Origin: Heteroscillospira sp050252415
GTDB lineage: Bacteria > Bacillota > Clostridia > Oscillospirales > Oscillospiraceae
Length of the DNA: 36,459 bases
NCBI GenBank assembly: GCA_050252415.1
Contig: JBFWKZ010000008.1
Span: forward strand, 1-36,459
Reading direction: 5' to 3'
In this document: positions 1 to 8,161 of the stretch, piece after piece
How positions within the stretch are numbered: the stretch's first letter is position 1
How the letters are laid out: each line of letters starts with the position of its first letter
Program-made: the position numbers and the translations under genes
Notes under the pieces: model-generated
What the model was told of the DNA's origin: nothing
The model's input: only the letters and a program-made list of their open reading frames with translations
The model's database searches: none

Positions 1-2
1 CG

Positions 3-389
3 GTCCCTGTTTTCATCGACTGCCCGCCGGGGAGCGCCTGCATCGTTATGGAGAGCATCAAGGACGCGGACTACTGCATTCTTGTCGCCGAGCCGACGAT
101 TTTTGGTGTTCATAACCTGAGCATGGTTTATGAGCTGGTAAAACTGTTTGGCAAGCCCTTTGGCGTCGTACTGAATAAATGCCTTGAAGGGGAGAATCCG
201 GCTGAAAAATTTTGTGAGGAAAGAAATATCCCGATCATTGGTCGGATCATGTTCGACAAAGCGCTGGGGGCGATCAATTCAGACGCCAAAATCGCCGTCC
301 GGGAAAACGCAAGATTCAGGAAACTGTTTTCTGAGATACTGGAAAACGTGATGAGGGAGGCGGGCCATGAAACAGCTGTTAATCCTTAG
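3..389 (+). CDS. MinD-superfamily P-loop ATPase, 5' end cut off by window edge
   Basis: This is the C-terminal part of a ParA/MinD-like ATPase; the reading frame is open back to the first complete codon, so the true start lies upstream. The visible part begins with a Walker B-type segment (FIDCPPGSACIV) and continues with the typical MinD core (ILVAEPTIFGVHNL, then VVLNKC, the base-recognition segment). It ends 23 bases inside the next gene, which encodes a second ATPase of the same superfamily. Paired MinD ATPases with inserted ferredoxin domains are common in anaerobes next to NifX and Mrp proteins; whether this copy also has a ferredoxin insert cannot be seen. The exact role is unknown; Fe-S or metal cofactor handling is inferred from the neighbours. 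Confidence 0.85.
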   Translation, partial: VPVFIDCPPGSACIVMESIKDADYCILVAEPTIFGVHNLSMVYELVKLFGKPFGVVLNKCLEGENPAEKFCEERNIPIIGRIMFDKALGAINSDAKIAVRENARFRKLFSEILENVMREAGHETAVNP

Positions 390-1251
390 CGGCAAGGGGG
401 GCACCGGAAAGACAACGATAGCCAGCGCTTTTATAAAGCTTGCCGCTGCCGGGGCCTATGCCGACTGTGACGTGGACGCGCCCAATCTTCACCTGATAAC
501 GGGACAGGAAACTTCGCCGAAGCGTACGGATTATTACGGCATGCCCAAGGCGGAAATCGATCAAGAAAAGTGCGTCGCCTGTCATCAATGCGTGGATAAC
601 TGCCGGTTTGACGCAATTTCCACCGAAGAGGGCTACAAGGTCGATCCCTTTGCCTGCGAGGGCTGCGGGGTCTGCGAGGCGGTCTGCCCCGCCGGGGCGG
701 TTTCGATGAAGCCCGCCATAGCGGGCGAGCTGATGCTGTATACGGAAAAAGATACAATTTTCTCGACCGCACAGCTGAAAATGGGGAGCGGCACCTCCGG
801 AATGCTTGTCACCGAGGTCAAAAAGCAGATGAAATCCGCCGCGGCGCCGGATACGAAGCTGGCTGTGATCGACGGCTCGCCGGGAATCGGCTGCCCGGTT
901 ATCGCCTCACTGAGCGGGGTGAACATGGTCCTCATTGTCACGGAGCCGTCGATCTCGGGAATCAGCGATATGACACGCATCATTAAGACGGCGGAAACTT
1001 TCCGGACAAAGATTGCCGTCTGTATCAATAAATATGATACCAATCCCGGAAACGCCAAGAAAATCGAAGATTTCTGCCGAGAAAAAAACCTGCCGTTTGT
1101 GGGCGGGGTTCCCTTCGATCCTCAGGCGGTAAAAGCAATCAATAATGGACTTACCATAGTGGAGCTCGACTGCCCGGCGGGCACTGCCGTAAAAGCGGTC
1201 TTTGACCAAACGATGGCACTACTTTTCAGTAAAAGCGACGGGGGAAGATAA
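367..1251 (+). CDS. MinD-like ATPase with inserted 2x[4Fe-4S] ferredoxin domain
   Basis: 294 residues. A deviant Walker A motif (SGKGGTGKTT, residues 8-17) marks a MinD/ParA ATPase. A bacterial-type ferredoxin domain is inserted near residues 63-112: Cys 69/72/75/79 and Cys 97/100/103/107 form two CxxCxxCxxxC sets for two [4Fe-4S] clusters. The MinD core resumes with IDGSPGIGCPV (Walker B region) and VLIVTEPSISGI. The ATG is preceded by GGGAGG and overlaps the upstream ATPase gene by 23 bases, and the next gene begins directly after the stop codon, so translation is probably coupled. The family is a cytosolic ATPase in anaerobic Fe-S or redox clusters, and its biochemical role is not established. 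Confidence 0.93.
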   Translation: MKQLLILSGKGGTGKTTIASAFIKLAAAGAYADCDVDAPNLHLITGQETSPKRTDYYGMPKAEIDQEKCVACHQCVDNCRFDAISTEEGYKVDPFACEGCGVCEAVCPAGAVSMKPAIAGELMLYTEKDTIFSTAQLKMGSGTSGMLVTEVKKQMKSAAAPDTKLAVIDGSPGIGCPVIASLSGVNMVLIVTEPSISGISDMTRIIKTAETFRTKIAVCINKYDTNPGNAKKIEDFCREKNLPFVGGVPFDPQAVKAINNGLTIVELDCPAGTAVKAVFDQTMALLFSKSDGGR

Positions 1252-2082
1252 ATGATTATCAAAACATTGGTAGAGAACACTTTGGCCTCGGAAAATCTGT
1301 GCTGCGAACATGGCCTCAGCCTGTATATCGAGACCGAAAAGCACAACATCTTGTTTGATACGGGCGCAAGCGGAGCCTTTGCCGAGAACGCGGAGAAGCT
1401 CGGCGTAGATTTGACGAAGGTCGATCTGGCGGTGATTTCGCACGGCCATTATGACCACGGCGGCGGGCTGAAAACATTTCTTGGCATCAATAGCCAGGCC
1501 AAGGTCTATTTGCAGCAACGGGCATTTGAAAGGCATTACGCAAAAAGGCCCGGCGACAAAAGAGCCGATATCGGGCTGGATGAGACGCTGCTGCCGAATG
1601 AGCGCTTCGTCTTCTGCGGTGAGAACGCGATCATCGACGATACGCTCGAACTGTTTTCCGGCGTTGTGGCAACACGACTTGCCCCTTCGGGCAACAAGAC
1701 TCTGCTTGTAAAAAACGGCGATGATTTTGCCCTCGACGATTTTGGACATGAACAAAATCTGATTATTAAGCAGGGCGGAAAAACACTTTTGGTGGCGGGC
1801 TGCGCACACAATGGGATCGTCAATGTGGTTGCGCGTTTTCAAGAACTGAAAGGGGATATGCCGGACTTCGTGATCGGGGGCTTTCACCTGCGCAACTTCA
1901 GCGCAAAAGAAGACGAAAAGCCCGAAATCGTTGAGGAGATCGGCAAAATCCTTTTGGATACGCGGGCAAAATATTACACCTGCCACTGCACAGGCATGGC
2001 ATCCTATGAACGGTTAAAGACGATTATGGGAGAAAATATTAACTATTTATCCACCGGCGATACGTTAACATTAGATATGTAA
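1252..2082 (+). CDS. MBL-fold metallo-hydrolase, COG1237-like
   Basis: 276 residues with a complete metallo-beta-lactamase signature: HGHYDH (His64, His66, Asp68, His69), a further metal-ligand segment GCAHNGIVN, and a C-terminal TCHCTG segment. The overall pattern resembles the archaeal and clostridial proteins annotated as dihydropterin-ribofuranosylaminobenzene-phosphate synthase-like hydrolases (COG1237), whose bacterial substrate is unknown. The ATG follows the upstream TAA with no gap, and the upstream GGGGGAAG serves as ribosome binding site. It sits between two P-loop ATPases in the Fe-S cluster, so a hydrolytic or redox role linked to cofactor metabolism is plausible but inferred. 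The fold assignment is firm; the substrate is not known. Confidence 0.9.
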   Translation: MIIKTLVENTLASENLCCEHGLSLYIETEKHNILFDTGASGAFAENAEKLGVDLTKVDLAVISHGHYDHGGGLKTFLGINSQAKVYLQQRAFERHYAKRPGDKRADIGLDETLLPNERFVFCGENAIIDDTLELFSGVVATRLAPSGNKTLLVKNGDDFALDDFGHEQNLIIKQGGKTLLVAGCAHNGIVNVVARFQELKGDMPDFVIGGFHLRNFSAKEDEKPEIVEEIGKILLDTRAKYYTCHCTGMASYERLKTIMGENINYLSTGDTLTLDM

Positions 2083-2095
2083 GGAGTCTTAAGTC

Positions 2096-2917
2096 ATGAG
2101 TAAAACCTGCAACCAGAACTGCGGCAGCTGCAGTGAAGACTGCGCGGAAAGAAAAGAAGCAAAGACGGATTTCAGAGAAGCCCCGAATGCTCTCAGCGAT
2201 ATTAAAAAGGTCATCGGCGTTGTGAGCGGAAAGGGCGGAGTCGGCAAGTCTTCGGTAAGCGCCATGCTTGCGGTTACGATGCGAAGGCTGGGGTATCGCG
2301 TCGCCGTTCTTGACGCGGACGTCACGGGCCCCTCCATCCCAAAGGCTTTTGGCATCAAGGGGAAAGCTATGGGCGATGAGGCGGGCATATATCCGTCGAA
2401 AAGCAAAACCGGAATCGATATCATGTCGATCAATCTGCTTTTGGATAATGATACCGACCCTGTGATTTGGCGAGGCCCTATTCTTGCCAATACCGTAAAG
2501 CAGTTTTGGACAGAGGTTATCTGGGGCGATGTGGACTATATGTTCATCGATATGCCGCCAGGAACCGGGGACGTGCCCCTGACGGTTTTTCAGTCTCTGG
2601 CTATCGATGGAATCGTCATCGTGACATCACCGCAGGAGCTGGTCTCGATGATCGTGACCAAGGCGGTGAAGATGGCTGAGATGATGCATATTCCGGTTGT
2701 CGGGCTTGTTGAGAACATGTCGTATTTCAAGTGCCCGGACAACGGCAAAGATTATAAAATATTTGGTGAGAGCCATATCGATGAAATTGCGAAAGAGCAT
2801 GACCTCAAAATCCTTGCCAAGCTTCCTATCGATCCGAAAATCTCCGCCGCCTGCGACAGCGGAACCATAGAGGACTTCGAGGGAGACTGGTTTGACAATA
2901 TTTCAAAAATACTTTAA
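2096..2917 (+). CDS. Mrp/NBP35-family Fe-S cluster carrier ATPase
   Basis: 273 residues. The N-terminus has four cysteines (5, 9, 12, 16) in an NBP35-like arrangement, followed by a deviant Walker A (SGKGGVGKSS, near residues 44-53) and the FIDMPPGTGDVPLT Walker B region typical of Mrp/ApbC. Near the C-terminus the usual bridging CPxC motif reads CPDNG, so the second cysteine is replaced by Asn. Family members bind a [4Fe-4S] cluster at a dimer interface and pass it to apo-proteins in an ATP-dependent way in the cytosol. The ribosome binding site is AAGGAG, about eight bases before ATG. A NifX-like protein and a NifU scaffold follow directly, which fits Fe-S trafficking. Confidence 0.93.
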   Translation: MSKTCNQNCGSCSEDCAERKEAKTDFREAPNALSDIKKVIGVVSGKGGVGKSSVSAMLAVTMRRLGYRVAVLDADVTGPSIPKAFGIKGKAMGDEAGIYPSKSKTGIDIMSINLLLDNDTDPVIWRGPILANTVKQFWTEVIWGDVDYMFIDMPPGTGDVPLTVFQSLAIDGIVIVTSPQELVSMIVTKAVKMAEMMHIPVVGLVENMSYFKCPDNGKDYKIFGESHIDEIAKEHDLKILAKLPIDPKISAACDSGTIEDFEGDWFDNISKIL

Positions 2918-2935
2918 ATTTCGGAGGAAAAAGAA

Positions 2936-3292
2936 ATGAAAATAGCGGTTGCGAGCGAAGGTAAAAATGTTACGCAGCATTTTGGGCATTGCGTAAACTT
3001 TATGATTTACGATGTCGAAAACGATAAGATCGTAAGTGAAGAATCGATACCAAATCCCGGACACAGACCCGGTTATCTGCCGAATTTCCTTGCCGACAGA
3101 GGCGTTAACGTCATCATCAGCGGAGGCATGGGCGGCGGAGCCGTTGACATTTTCAATGAGCGTAACGTCGAAGTCGTCGTCGGAGCTGCCGGGGATGCCA
3201 AGACCGCCGTTGTAAGTTATCTCAAGGGCGAGCTGAAATCAACCGGCTCTATCTGCCACGAGCATCAACATCAGGATGAGTGCGGGAAGTAA
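2936..3292 (+). CDS. NifX/NifB-family Fe-Mo cofactor-binding-like protein
   Basis: 118 residues matching the dinitrogenase iron-molybdenum cofactor domain: an N-terminal KIAVASEG strand, the conserved HFGHC segment (around residues 20-24) and a Gly-rich SGGMGGGAVD loop. The last dozen residues (CHEHQHQDECGK) are rich in His and Cys, a likely metal-binding tail. No nitrogenase genes are visible, and small NifX-like proteins of this sort are frequent in non-diazotrophic Clostridia beside Mrp and MinD ATPases, where they are thought to bind or shuttle metal clusters. A GGAGG site lies upstream of the ATG, and the gene is 18 bases after mrp and 9 bases before the NifU gene, so it is part of the same operon. 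Confidence 0.9.
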   Translation: MKIAVASEGKNVTQHFGHCVNFMIYDVENDKIVSEESIPNPGHRPGYLPNFLADRGVNVIISGGMGGGAVDIFNERNVEVVVGAAGDAKTAVVSYLKGELKSTGSICHEHQHQDECGK

Positions 3293-3301
3293 GGGATATC
3301 T

Positions 3302-3679
3302 ATGTCAATCGGGCTCTTTACAGACCAGGTGATCGATCACTTTTCCAATCCCCGCAACGCCGGAGAGCTCCAAGATGCGAACGGTATCGGAACGGCCGGT
3401 GATCCGAACTGCGGCGACACCATGAAGCTGTATATCAAAGTTGAGGACGACGTGATAACCGACGTCCGGTTTAAGATATGCGGCTGTGTCGCAGCGCTCG
3501 CCTCCGCCAGCGTGACAACGGTTTTGGTAAAAGGCAAGACGGTTGAAGAGGCGCTGAAAATTAAAAATACCGACATCTCGGAGGCGCTCGGCGGACTGCC
3601 TGAGGCAAAAATGCATTGTTCCGTCCTCGGACAAGAAGCTATCCGCAATGCCGTTGCGGATTACAGGGAAAAACATTAA
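3302..3679 (+). CDS. NifU/IscU-like Fe-S cluster assembly scaffold
   Basis: 125 residues, the length of an IscU/NifU N-terminal scaffold. The FSNPRNAG segment near the N-terminus, DPNCGD with Cys37, the ICGC segment (Cys60, Cys62) and Cys106 in MHCSVLG give the usual cysteine set that holds a nascent cluster. The family assembles [2Fe-2S]/[4Fe-4S] clusters in the cytosol from a cysteine desulfurase; no desulfurase gene is visible here. It probably works with the adjacent Mrp ATPase as carrier. It starts 9 bases after the NifX-like gene with an AAGGGAT-type site. Confidence 0.93.
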   Translation: MSIGLFTDQVIDHFSNPRNAGELQDANGIGTAGDPNCGDTMKLYIKVEDDVITDVRFKICGCVAALASASVTTVLVKGKTVEEALKIKNTDISEALGGLPEAKMHCSVLGQEAIRNAVADYREKH

Positions 3680-3698
3680 AGCATAGGAGCACATCCAT

Positions 3699-4171
3699 AT
3701 GACGATCGCACTGTATGCCATTGCCCTTTCGGCGCTTGCGGTCTCCTTTTTTAAGAGCAGGGAAAAAACGCGGCTTGCGCTTAAAAAGGCCTGGAAATCG
3801 GTCGAGAACATTTTGCCGCAATTCCTCTCGGTTCTCCTCATCATAGGAATGATGCTGGCGCTGCTCACTCCCGAACAGATTTCAAAGCTATTGGGCAGCG
3901 AGTCGGGATGGTATGGCGTACTGATTGCCGCAGTTATTGGGTCAATCACCCTTATTCCCGGTTTTGTCGCTTTCCCTTTGGCGGCGGCACTCCTGAATAA
4001 TGGTGCCGATTACATGCAAATCGCCGCGTTTGTGTCCACCCTCATGATGGTTGGCATCGTAACGCTCCCGGTCGAAATCACATATTTTGGGAGAAAACCG
4101 CGATCGTCAGGAATAGCGCCGCCTTTGGCTTTTCGCTGATTGTAGCTTTGGTGATGGGGGCGGTGCTGTAA
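3699..4171 (+). pseudogene. ArsP-type (UPF0718) half-permease, frameshifted near its C-terminus
   Basis: The frame beginning at ATG 3699 encodes an N-terminal half of a PF03773-type permease: hydrophobic segments, an FPLAAALL helix and a TLPVEITYFG segment. In the current frame it ends abnormally at 4139 with RKPRSSGIAPPLAFR. If one G is added to the GGG run at 4089-4091, the frame continues EKTAIVRNSAAF and then a hydrophobic helix ending GAVL at a TAA at 4169-4171, a natural end for the family (about 158 residues). The downstream gene encodes the second half, so this is a split two-subunit permease. Either the gene is genuinely broken or the base was lost in sequencing or assembly. Substrate unknown; metal or metalloid/thiol export is a family-level guess. 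Confidence 0.75.
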
Positions 4172-4182
4172 AAATCAAAACC

Positions 4183-4716
4183 TTGAAGCTGGTAAGGCGA
4201 TACAGGGTATTCCTTGTGCTTGCCGCCATTAATACGTTGCTGCTTATTTATTCGCCGACGCTGGGCGGCGTGGCTTTGCGGCTTACCTGGACCAATTTGC
4301 TGCAAATGCTTTCAGTTTTGCCGCCGATCTTTATTTTGCTGGGACTGATGGATGTTTGGCTTAAGCGCGAGACCATGATCAAATTCATGGGCGAAGGTTC
4401 GGGACTCATCGGCATCCTTCTCGCATTTTTTATGGGGTCTGCAGCCGCAGGTCCTCTGTATGCGGCGTTTCCGGTTGCCGCGGTGCTTCTTAAAAAGGGT
4501 GGGAAGCTGACCAATGTATTCATCATGCTTGGCGCGTGGTCGACCACAAAAATTCCGCTCATCCTCTTTGAAGCCTCTGCTTTGGGGGCAAAATTCATGC
4601 TGCTGAGATTGGCAATGGACCTTGTGGGAATTGCCGTCATTGCCTATATGACTGAAAAAACGCTGAACAGTACCGAGAAAGATGAAATCTATCTCAACGC
4701 ACAAAAGCTGCAATAA
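4183..4716 (+). CDS. ArsP-type (UPF0718) permease, second half
   Basis: 177 residues, strongly hydrophobic, with about five membrane segments and a family-typical MGSAAAGPLYAAFPV segment followed by IMLGAWSTTKIPL. It is the partner of the preceding half-permease and lies 11 bases after that gene's frame-corrected stop. The start is uncertain. TTG at 4183 is the first usable start codon, but the conserved region seems to begin a few codons earlier (KIKT before the TTG) at a GTA codon, which is not a start codon. The ribosome binding site is also poor (GGGGGCGG, about 20 bases upstream), so coupling to the upstream gene is likely. The operon ends here, with a terminator just downstream. Confidence 0.8.
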   Translation: MKLVRRYRVFLVLAAINTLLLIYSPTLGGVALRLTWTNLLQMLSVLPPIFILLGLMDVWLKRETMIKFMGEGSGLIGILLAFFMGSAAAGPLYAAFPVAAVLLKKGGKLTNVFIMLGAWSTTKIPLILFEASALGAKFMLLRLAMDLVGIAVIAYMTEKTLNSTEKDEIYLNAQKLQ

Positions 4717-4726
4717 AAACAACATC

Positions 4727-4776
4727 AAAAAAATCCTTATGCCGATGGTCTGAAAGACCGGCATAAGGATTTTTTT
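4727..4776 (+). terminator. Rho-independent terminator of the Fe-S/permease operon
   Basis: A long stem pairs AATCCTTATGCCG with CGGCATAAGGATT, followed by seven T residues. It starts about 11 bases after the permease stop codon. Confidence 0.92.
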
Positions 4777-5054
4777 GCATTTCGCTTGTTTGAATCCGCA
4801 GCACCGTTCAGACGGCGGCTGTATCGCTATGTGGCAAAGATATATCAAACGAGTCAAATTAAAGATCCGTCTTTACAAAAACTTCATGTGCGCTGATATC
4901 ATAATGGTTCAAATTCAGCAAAACATAACTTATATGGCGTTTCCTGAATTCAATACACAAAAGTAAGTAATCAATAAAATCAATTTATATGTCTTGTCAT
5001 ATGTAAATACACGTGCTATTATTAAGAAAAGAGAAAAACAAGGGAGATTTGGCA
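4777..5054. other. Non-coding spacer before nadA
   Basis: No gene is supported between the operon terminator and the nadA promoter. The only frame (63 codons from about 4775) begins inside the terminator and has no ribosome binding site. The first 200 bases are featureless AT-rich sequence; the nadA promoter and a short palindrome occupy the last 70. Confidence 0.7.
4994..5022 (+). promoter_or_regulatory. SigA-type promoter of nadABC with overlapping palindrome
   Basis: -35 TTGTCA (4994-4999), a 17-base spacer and -10 TATTAT (5017-5022). An inverted repeat ATATG-N6-CATAT (4987-5002) overlaps the -35, a good position for a repressor. NAD synthesis genes in Firmicutes are often controlled by NiaR, but the site was not matched to a known NiaR motif. 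Confidence 0.8.
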
Positions 5055-5963
5055 ATGGAATCAACGGAAGAGCGTATTCAAAAACTGAAAAAGGAAAAAG
5101 ACGCGGTCATTTTAGCGCATTATTATACAGACGGACAAGTTCAGGCTGTGGCTGACTATGTCGGCGATTCCTATTATCTCAGCAAAATCGCAAACGAAGT
5201 GTCCAATCGGGTCATCGTGCTCTGCGGCGTCTATTTTATGGGCGAGAGTGCAAAAATTTTGAACCCCGAAAAGACCGTGATTCTGGCGGACAAGCTTGCG
5301 GACTGTCCTATGGCACACATGGTAACCGGTGAAAAAATAAGAAAAATCCGGGAGGAGTATCAGGATGTAGCCGTCGTCTGCTATGTCAATTCAGCGGCGG
5401 AGATCAAAGCGCTGTCCGACGTCTGCGTCACGTCTTCCAATGCGCTTAAAATCGTAAAAGCTTTGCCCAACCAGTATATCTATTTCGTCCCAGACAGAAA
5501 CCTCGGACGGTATATCTCCGAAATGGTTCCGGAAAAGAAAGTTATTCTCAATGAAGGATTTTGCCCTGTACATGACCGCATCACCGCAGAGCAGGTCGAG
5601 AGAGCAAAAAAGAAGTACCCGGAGGCAGTGGTATTGGCCCATCCGGAGTGCCGATGGGATGTGCTGAAAATGGCCGATTATATCGGCAGCACTTCCGGGA
5701 TCATTAATTTTGCGGTAAAAAGCCTGTCAGACGAATTTATTATTTGTACCGAGATGGGCGTGCTTTATGAGCTGGAACAGAAGTGTCCGGGCAAGAAATT
5801 TTATCCGGCCGGGGAAAACCAATCCTGCGAGGGTATGAAGCGGGTTACCGTGGAGAAAATCCTGGAACAGCTGGAGCGCGAAGACAATGTGGTCGAGCAG
5901 CGGGGAAATGAATTTGATAAAGCCAATCAGGCCTTAGCCAAGATGTTGGAACTGGCCAAATAA
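5055..5963 (+). CDS. nadA: Quinolinate synthase
   Basis: 302 residues from ATG 5055. This start has AGGGAG eight bases upstream; the longer frame from TTG 5013 would start upstream of the -10 hexamer and is rejected. NadA condenses iminoaspartate with dihydroxyacetone phosphate to quinolinate, using an oxygen-sensitive [4Fe-4S] cluster. By family alignment the three cluster ligands are Cys84 (LADCPMAHM), Cys170 (GFCPVH) and Cys258 (NQSCEGMKR). The N-terminal LAHYYTDGQVQ and GESAKILNPEK segments and HPECRWDV are all conserved. The gene is first in a nadA-nadB-nadC operon, with nadB 12 bases downstream. Confidence 0.97.
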   Translation: MESTEERIQKLKKEKDAVILAHYYTDGQVQAVADYVGDSYYLSKIANEVSNRVIVLCGVYFMGESAKILNPEKTVILADKLADCPMAHMVTGEKIRKIREEYQDVAVVCYVNSAAEIKALSDVCVTSSNALKIVKALPNQYIYFVPDRNLGRYISEMVPEKKVILNEGFCPVHDRITAEQVERAKKKYPEAVVLAHPECRWDVLKMADYIGSTSGIINFAVKSLSDEFIICTEMGVLYELEQKCPGKKFYPAGENQSCEGMKRVTVEKILEQLEREDNVVEQRGNEFDKANQALAKMLELAK

Positions 5964-5975
5964 GAGGTGAACAAA

Positions 5976-7286
5976 ATGAAATCGCAGGTAGATGTCATCA
6001 TAGTCGGGACAGGCGTCGCGGGGCTATACTGTGCGCTCAATCTGCCGGAGGAAAAGCATATCGTCCTTATAACAAAAAGTTCTTTGGAGATGAGCGATTC
6101 ATACCTAGCACAGGGCGGGATTTGTGTTCTGAAGGACAAAGAGGATTACGACAGCTTCTTTTCCGATACCATGAAGGCCGGACACTACAAAAATAACCCG
6201 GAATCGGTGCGCCTGATGATCCTCAAATCGCCGGAAGTGATTCATGATCTTATCACTTTTGGCGTCTCATTTGAACAAAATGACGGGAAGCTGCGTTATA
6301 CCAGAGAGGGCGCCCATTCCACCGCCAGAATACTTTTTCACGAAGATATTACAGGTAAGGAGATCACGCGAAGACTTATGGATCAGGTCAGGAAAAAAGA
6401 AAATATTCAGATTATGGAACATACGGAGATGATTGATCTGATCACATTCCGTAATCGCTGCCATGGCATTGTTATGCGTACCGAAGAGGGAAAGATTGTT
6501 CGATTGGAAGCCGACAATACGGTTCTGGCAACCGGTGGGATCGGAGGCCTGTTTAAAGATTCCACAAATTATTCTCATCTGACGGGAGATGCCCTGGCCT
6601 TGGCAATCAGGCATAATATCAGAATAGAAAATATGAATTATATTCAAATCCACCCCACAACCCTCTATTCCGAGCGCCCCGGAAGGCGATTCTTGATCTC
6701 TGAATCGATCCGTGGGGAAGGGGCCTATCTGTTAAATGCCAAGCACGAGCGTTTTGTTGACGAGCTTTTGCCCAGAGACCGGCTCACTCAGGAAATAAAC
6801 CGGATGATGAAAAAGGAAAACAGCCGGAACGTTTGGCTTTCCGTCTCACATATGGACAGCGAAAAGGTCAAAAAGCGTTTCCCGCATATCTATCAGCACT
6901 GCCTTGATGAGGGCGTTGATATTACCAAGGCGTGCATTCCGGTAATACCGGCTCAGCATTATTTTATGGGGGGCATTTCAGTCGACCGACACAGTAAGAC
7001 CTCAATGCAAAATCTCTATGCCGTCGGCGAGACCAGCTGCAACGGCGTGCACGGGGCAAATCGCCTCGCAAGCAATTCTTTGCTGGAAAGTCTTGTGTTT
7101 GCAAGAGAAGCGGCAATTCAAATCGCTGCGGAGAAAACCGAACGGCATCTGTTCGAACAGGGTATTGATGATCGGAGCTATGAGGACTACGCACGATTAA
7201 AGGATTCTTATAAAAAACTGATACAGACAGAGATAGAAAGGGCAGATCGAAATGAACGATTCAGCGCACAAAATATATGCGGATGA
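5976..7286 (+). CDS. nadB: L-aspartate oxidase, short form
   Basis: 436 residues from ATG 5976, which has AGAGGTGA about five bases upstream; GTG 5967 is a possible alternative start. NadB oxidises L-aspartate to iminoaspartate for NadA, using fumarate as acceptor in anaerobes. The FAD-binding Rossmann motif is VIIVGTGVAGLYCAL (near residues 7-21). Other fumarate-reductase-family motifs are HEDITGKEI, RGEGAYLLN, HYFMGGISVD and GETSCNGVHGANRLASNSL. The protein is about 100 residues shorter than the E. coli enzyme because most of the C-terminal helical domain is absent, as in other clostridial forms. It overlaps nadC by 35 bases. Confidence 0.96.
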   Translation: MKSQVDVIIVGTGVAGLYCALNLPEEKHIVLITKSSLEMSDSYLAQGGICVLKDKEDYDSFFSDTMKAGHYKNNPESVRLMILKSPEVIHDLITFGVSFEQNDGKLRYTREGAHSTARILFHEDITGKEITRRLMDQVRKKENIQIMEHTEMIDLITFRNRCHGIVMRTEEGKIVRLEADNTVLATGGIGGLFKDSTNYSHLTGDALALAIRHNIRIENMNYIQIHPTTLYSERPGRRFLISESIRGEGAYLLNAKHERFVDELLPRDRLTQEINRMMKKENSRNVWLSVSHMDSEKVKKRFPHIYQHCLDEGVDITKACIPVIPAQHYFMGGISVDRHSKTSMQNLYAVGETSCNGVHGANRLASNSLLESLVFAREAAIQIAAEKTERHLFEQGIDDRSYEDYARLKDSYKKLIQTEIERADRNERFSAQNICG

Positions 7287-8103
7287 GTTGATCCTGCAGG
7301 CATTGCGAGAAGACATTTCAAATGAGGATATCACGACCAATGCCGTCATTCGCGAATACAAAAAGGGACAGGTCCAGCTTTTATGCAAACAGGAGGGTGT
7401 CATCGCGGGACTCGACGTATTTTTTCGCGTGTTTTCTCTTCTCGATCCCTCCGCAGAAATTCAGTATTGTGTTCAGGACGGGGACGCAGTTGAAAACGGC
7501 GAATTATTGGCCGTCATCACCGCCGACGTGCGGACACTTCTGTCCGGAGAACGCACGGCGCTGAATTTTCTCCAGCGCATGAGCGGCATTGCAACTTATA
7601 CGCGGGATATCGCCGAGGTCCTGAAAAGCAGCAAGACGAAACTGCTGGACACCAGAAAAACAACGCCCAATATGCGCCTGTTTGAAAAGTATGCGGTCCG
7701 GATAGGCGGCGGGTATAACCACCGCTATAATCTGTCGGACGGCGTTCTCTTGAAGGATAATCATATTGCCGCAGCCGGTGGCGTGAAAGCGGCGATTGCA
7801 TTGGCGAGAGATTATGTCCCGCTTGTCCATAAAATCGAAATCGAAGTCGAAAATCTTGAAATGCTGGAGGACGCGCTCGATGCCGGTGCCGACATCATTA
7901 TGCTGGATAATATGAGTACTGAAGTTATCAAGAGAGCGGTACAAATGATTGGAAACCGCGCAAAAACGGAGTGCTCCGGAAACATGACAAAGGAACGCGT
8001 TGCCGAACTTGCGGATATCGGTATCGATTATATATCCTGTGGCGCGCTTACCCATTCGGCGCCGATTCTGGATCTCTCGATGAAAAATCTCATCATATCG
8101 TGA
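7252..8103 (+). CDS. nadC: Nicotinate-nucleotide pyrophosphorylase (carboxylating)
   Basis: 283 residues, the full normal length. NadC converts quinolinate and PRPP to nicotinate mononucleotide with loss of CO2, the third step of this operon. Conserved active-site segments are SGERTALNFLQRMSGIAT, LDTRKTTPN with its PRPP/substrate-binding Arg and Lys, the GGGYNHRYNLSDG segment, KDNHI and, near the C-terminus, IMLDNMS. The ATG lies inside nadB with GAAAGGG upstream, so translation is probably coupled. It is the last gene of the operon. Confidence 0.97.
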   Translation: MNDSAHKIYADELILQALREDISNEDITTNAVIREYKKGQVQLLCKQEGVIAGLDVFFRVFSLLDPSAEIQYCVQDGDAVENGELLAVITADVRTLLSGERTALNFLQRMSGIATYTRDIAEVLKSSKTKLLDTRKTTPNMRLFEKYAVRIGGGYNHRYNLSDGVLLKDNHIAAAGGVKAAIALARDYVPLVHKIEIEVENLEMLEDALDAGADIIMLDNMSTEVIKRAVQMIGNRAKTECSGNMTKERVAELADIGIDYISCGALTHSAPILDLSMKNLIIS

Positions 8104-8120
8104 AAATTGTGGATATATAG

Positions 8121-8157
8121 AAAACGCGCGTTCCCTTGACCGGGGAACGCACGTTTA
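8121..8157. terminator. Hairpin between convergent nadC and the small membrane protein gene
   Basis: GCGTTCCC pairs with GGGGAACGC around TTGACC, and flanking AAACG/CGTTT extends the stem. It lies between two convergent genes. The T tract is short on both strands (TTT on +, TTTT on -), so it is a weak or bidirectional terminator. Confidence 0.65.
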
Positions 8158-8161
8158 TCCG

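Noticed and set aside
4083..4100. Programmed -1 frameshift in the half-permease gene.
   Set aside because: The frame-aligned sequence (TAT TTT GGG AGA) does not fit X XXY YYZ and no downstream pseudoknot is apparent; loss of one G explains it more simply.
5013..5054. Upstream TTG start for nadA.
   Set aside because: It lies before the -10 hexamer of the nadA promoter, so it could not be in the main transcript; ATG 5055 has a good ribosome binding site.
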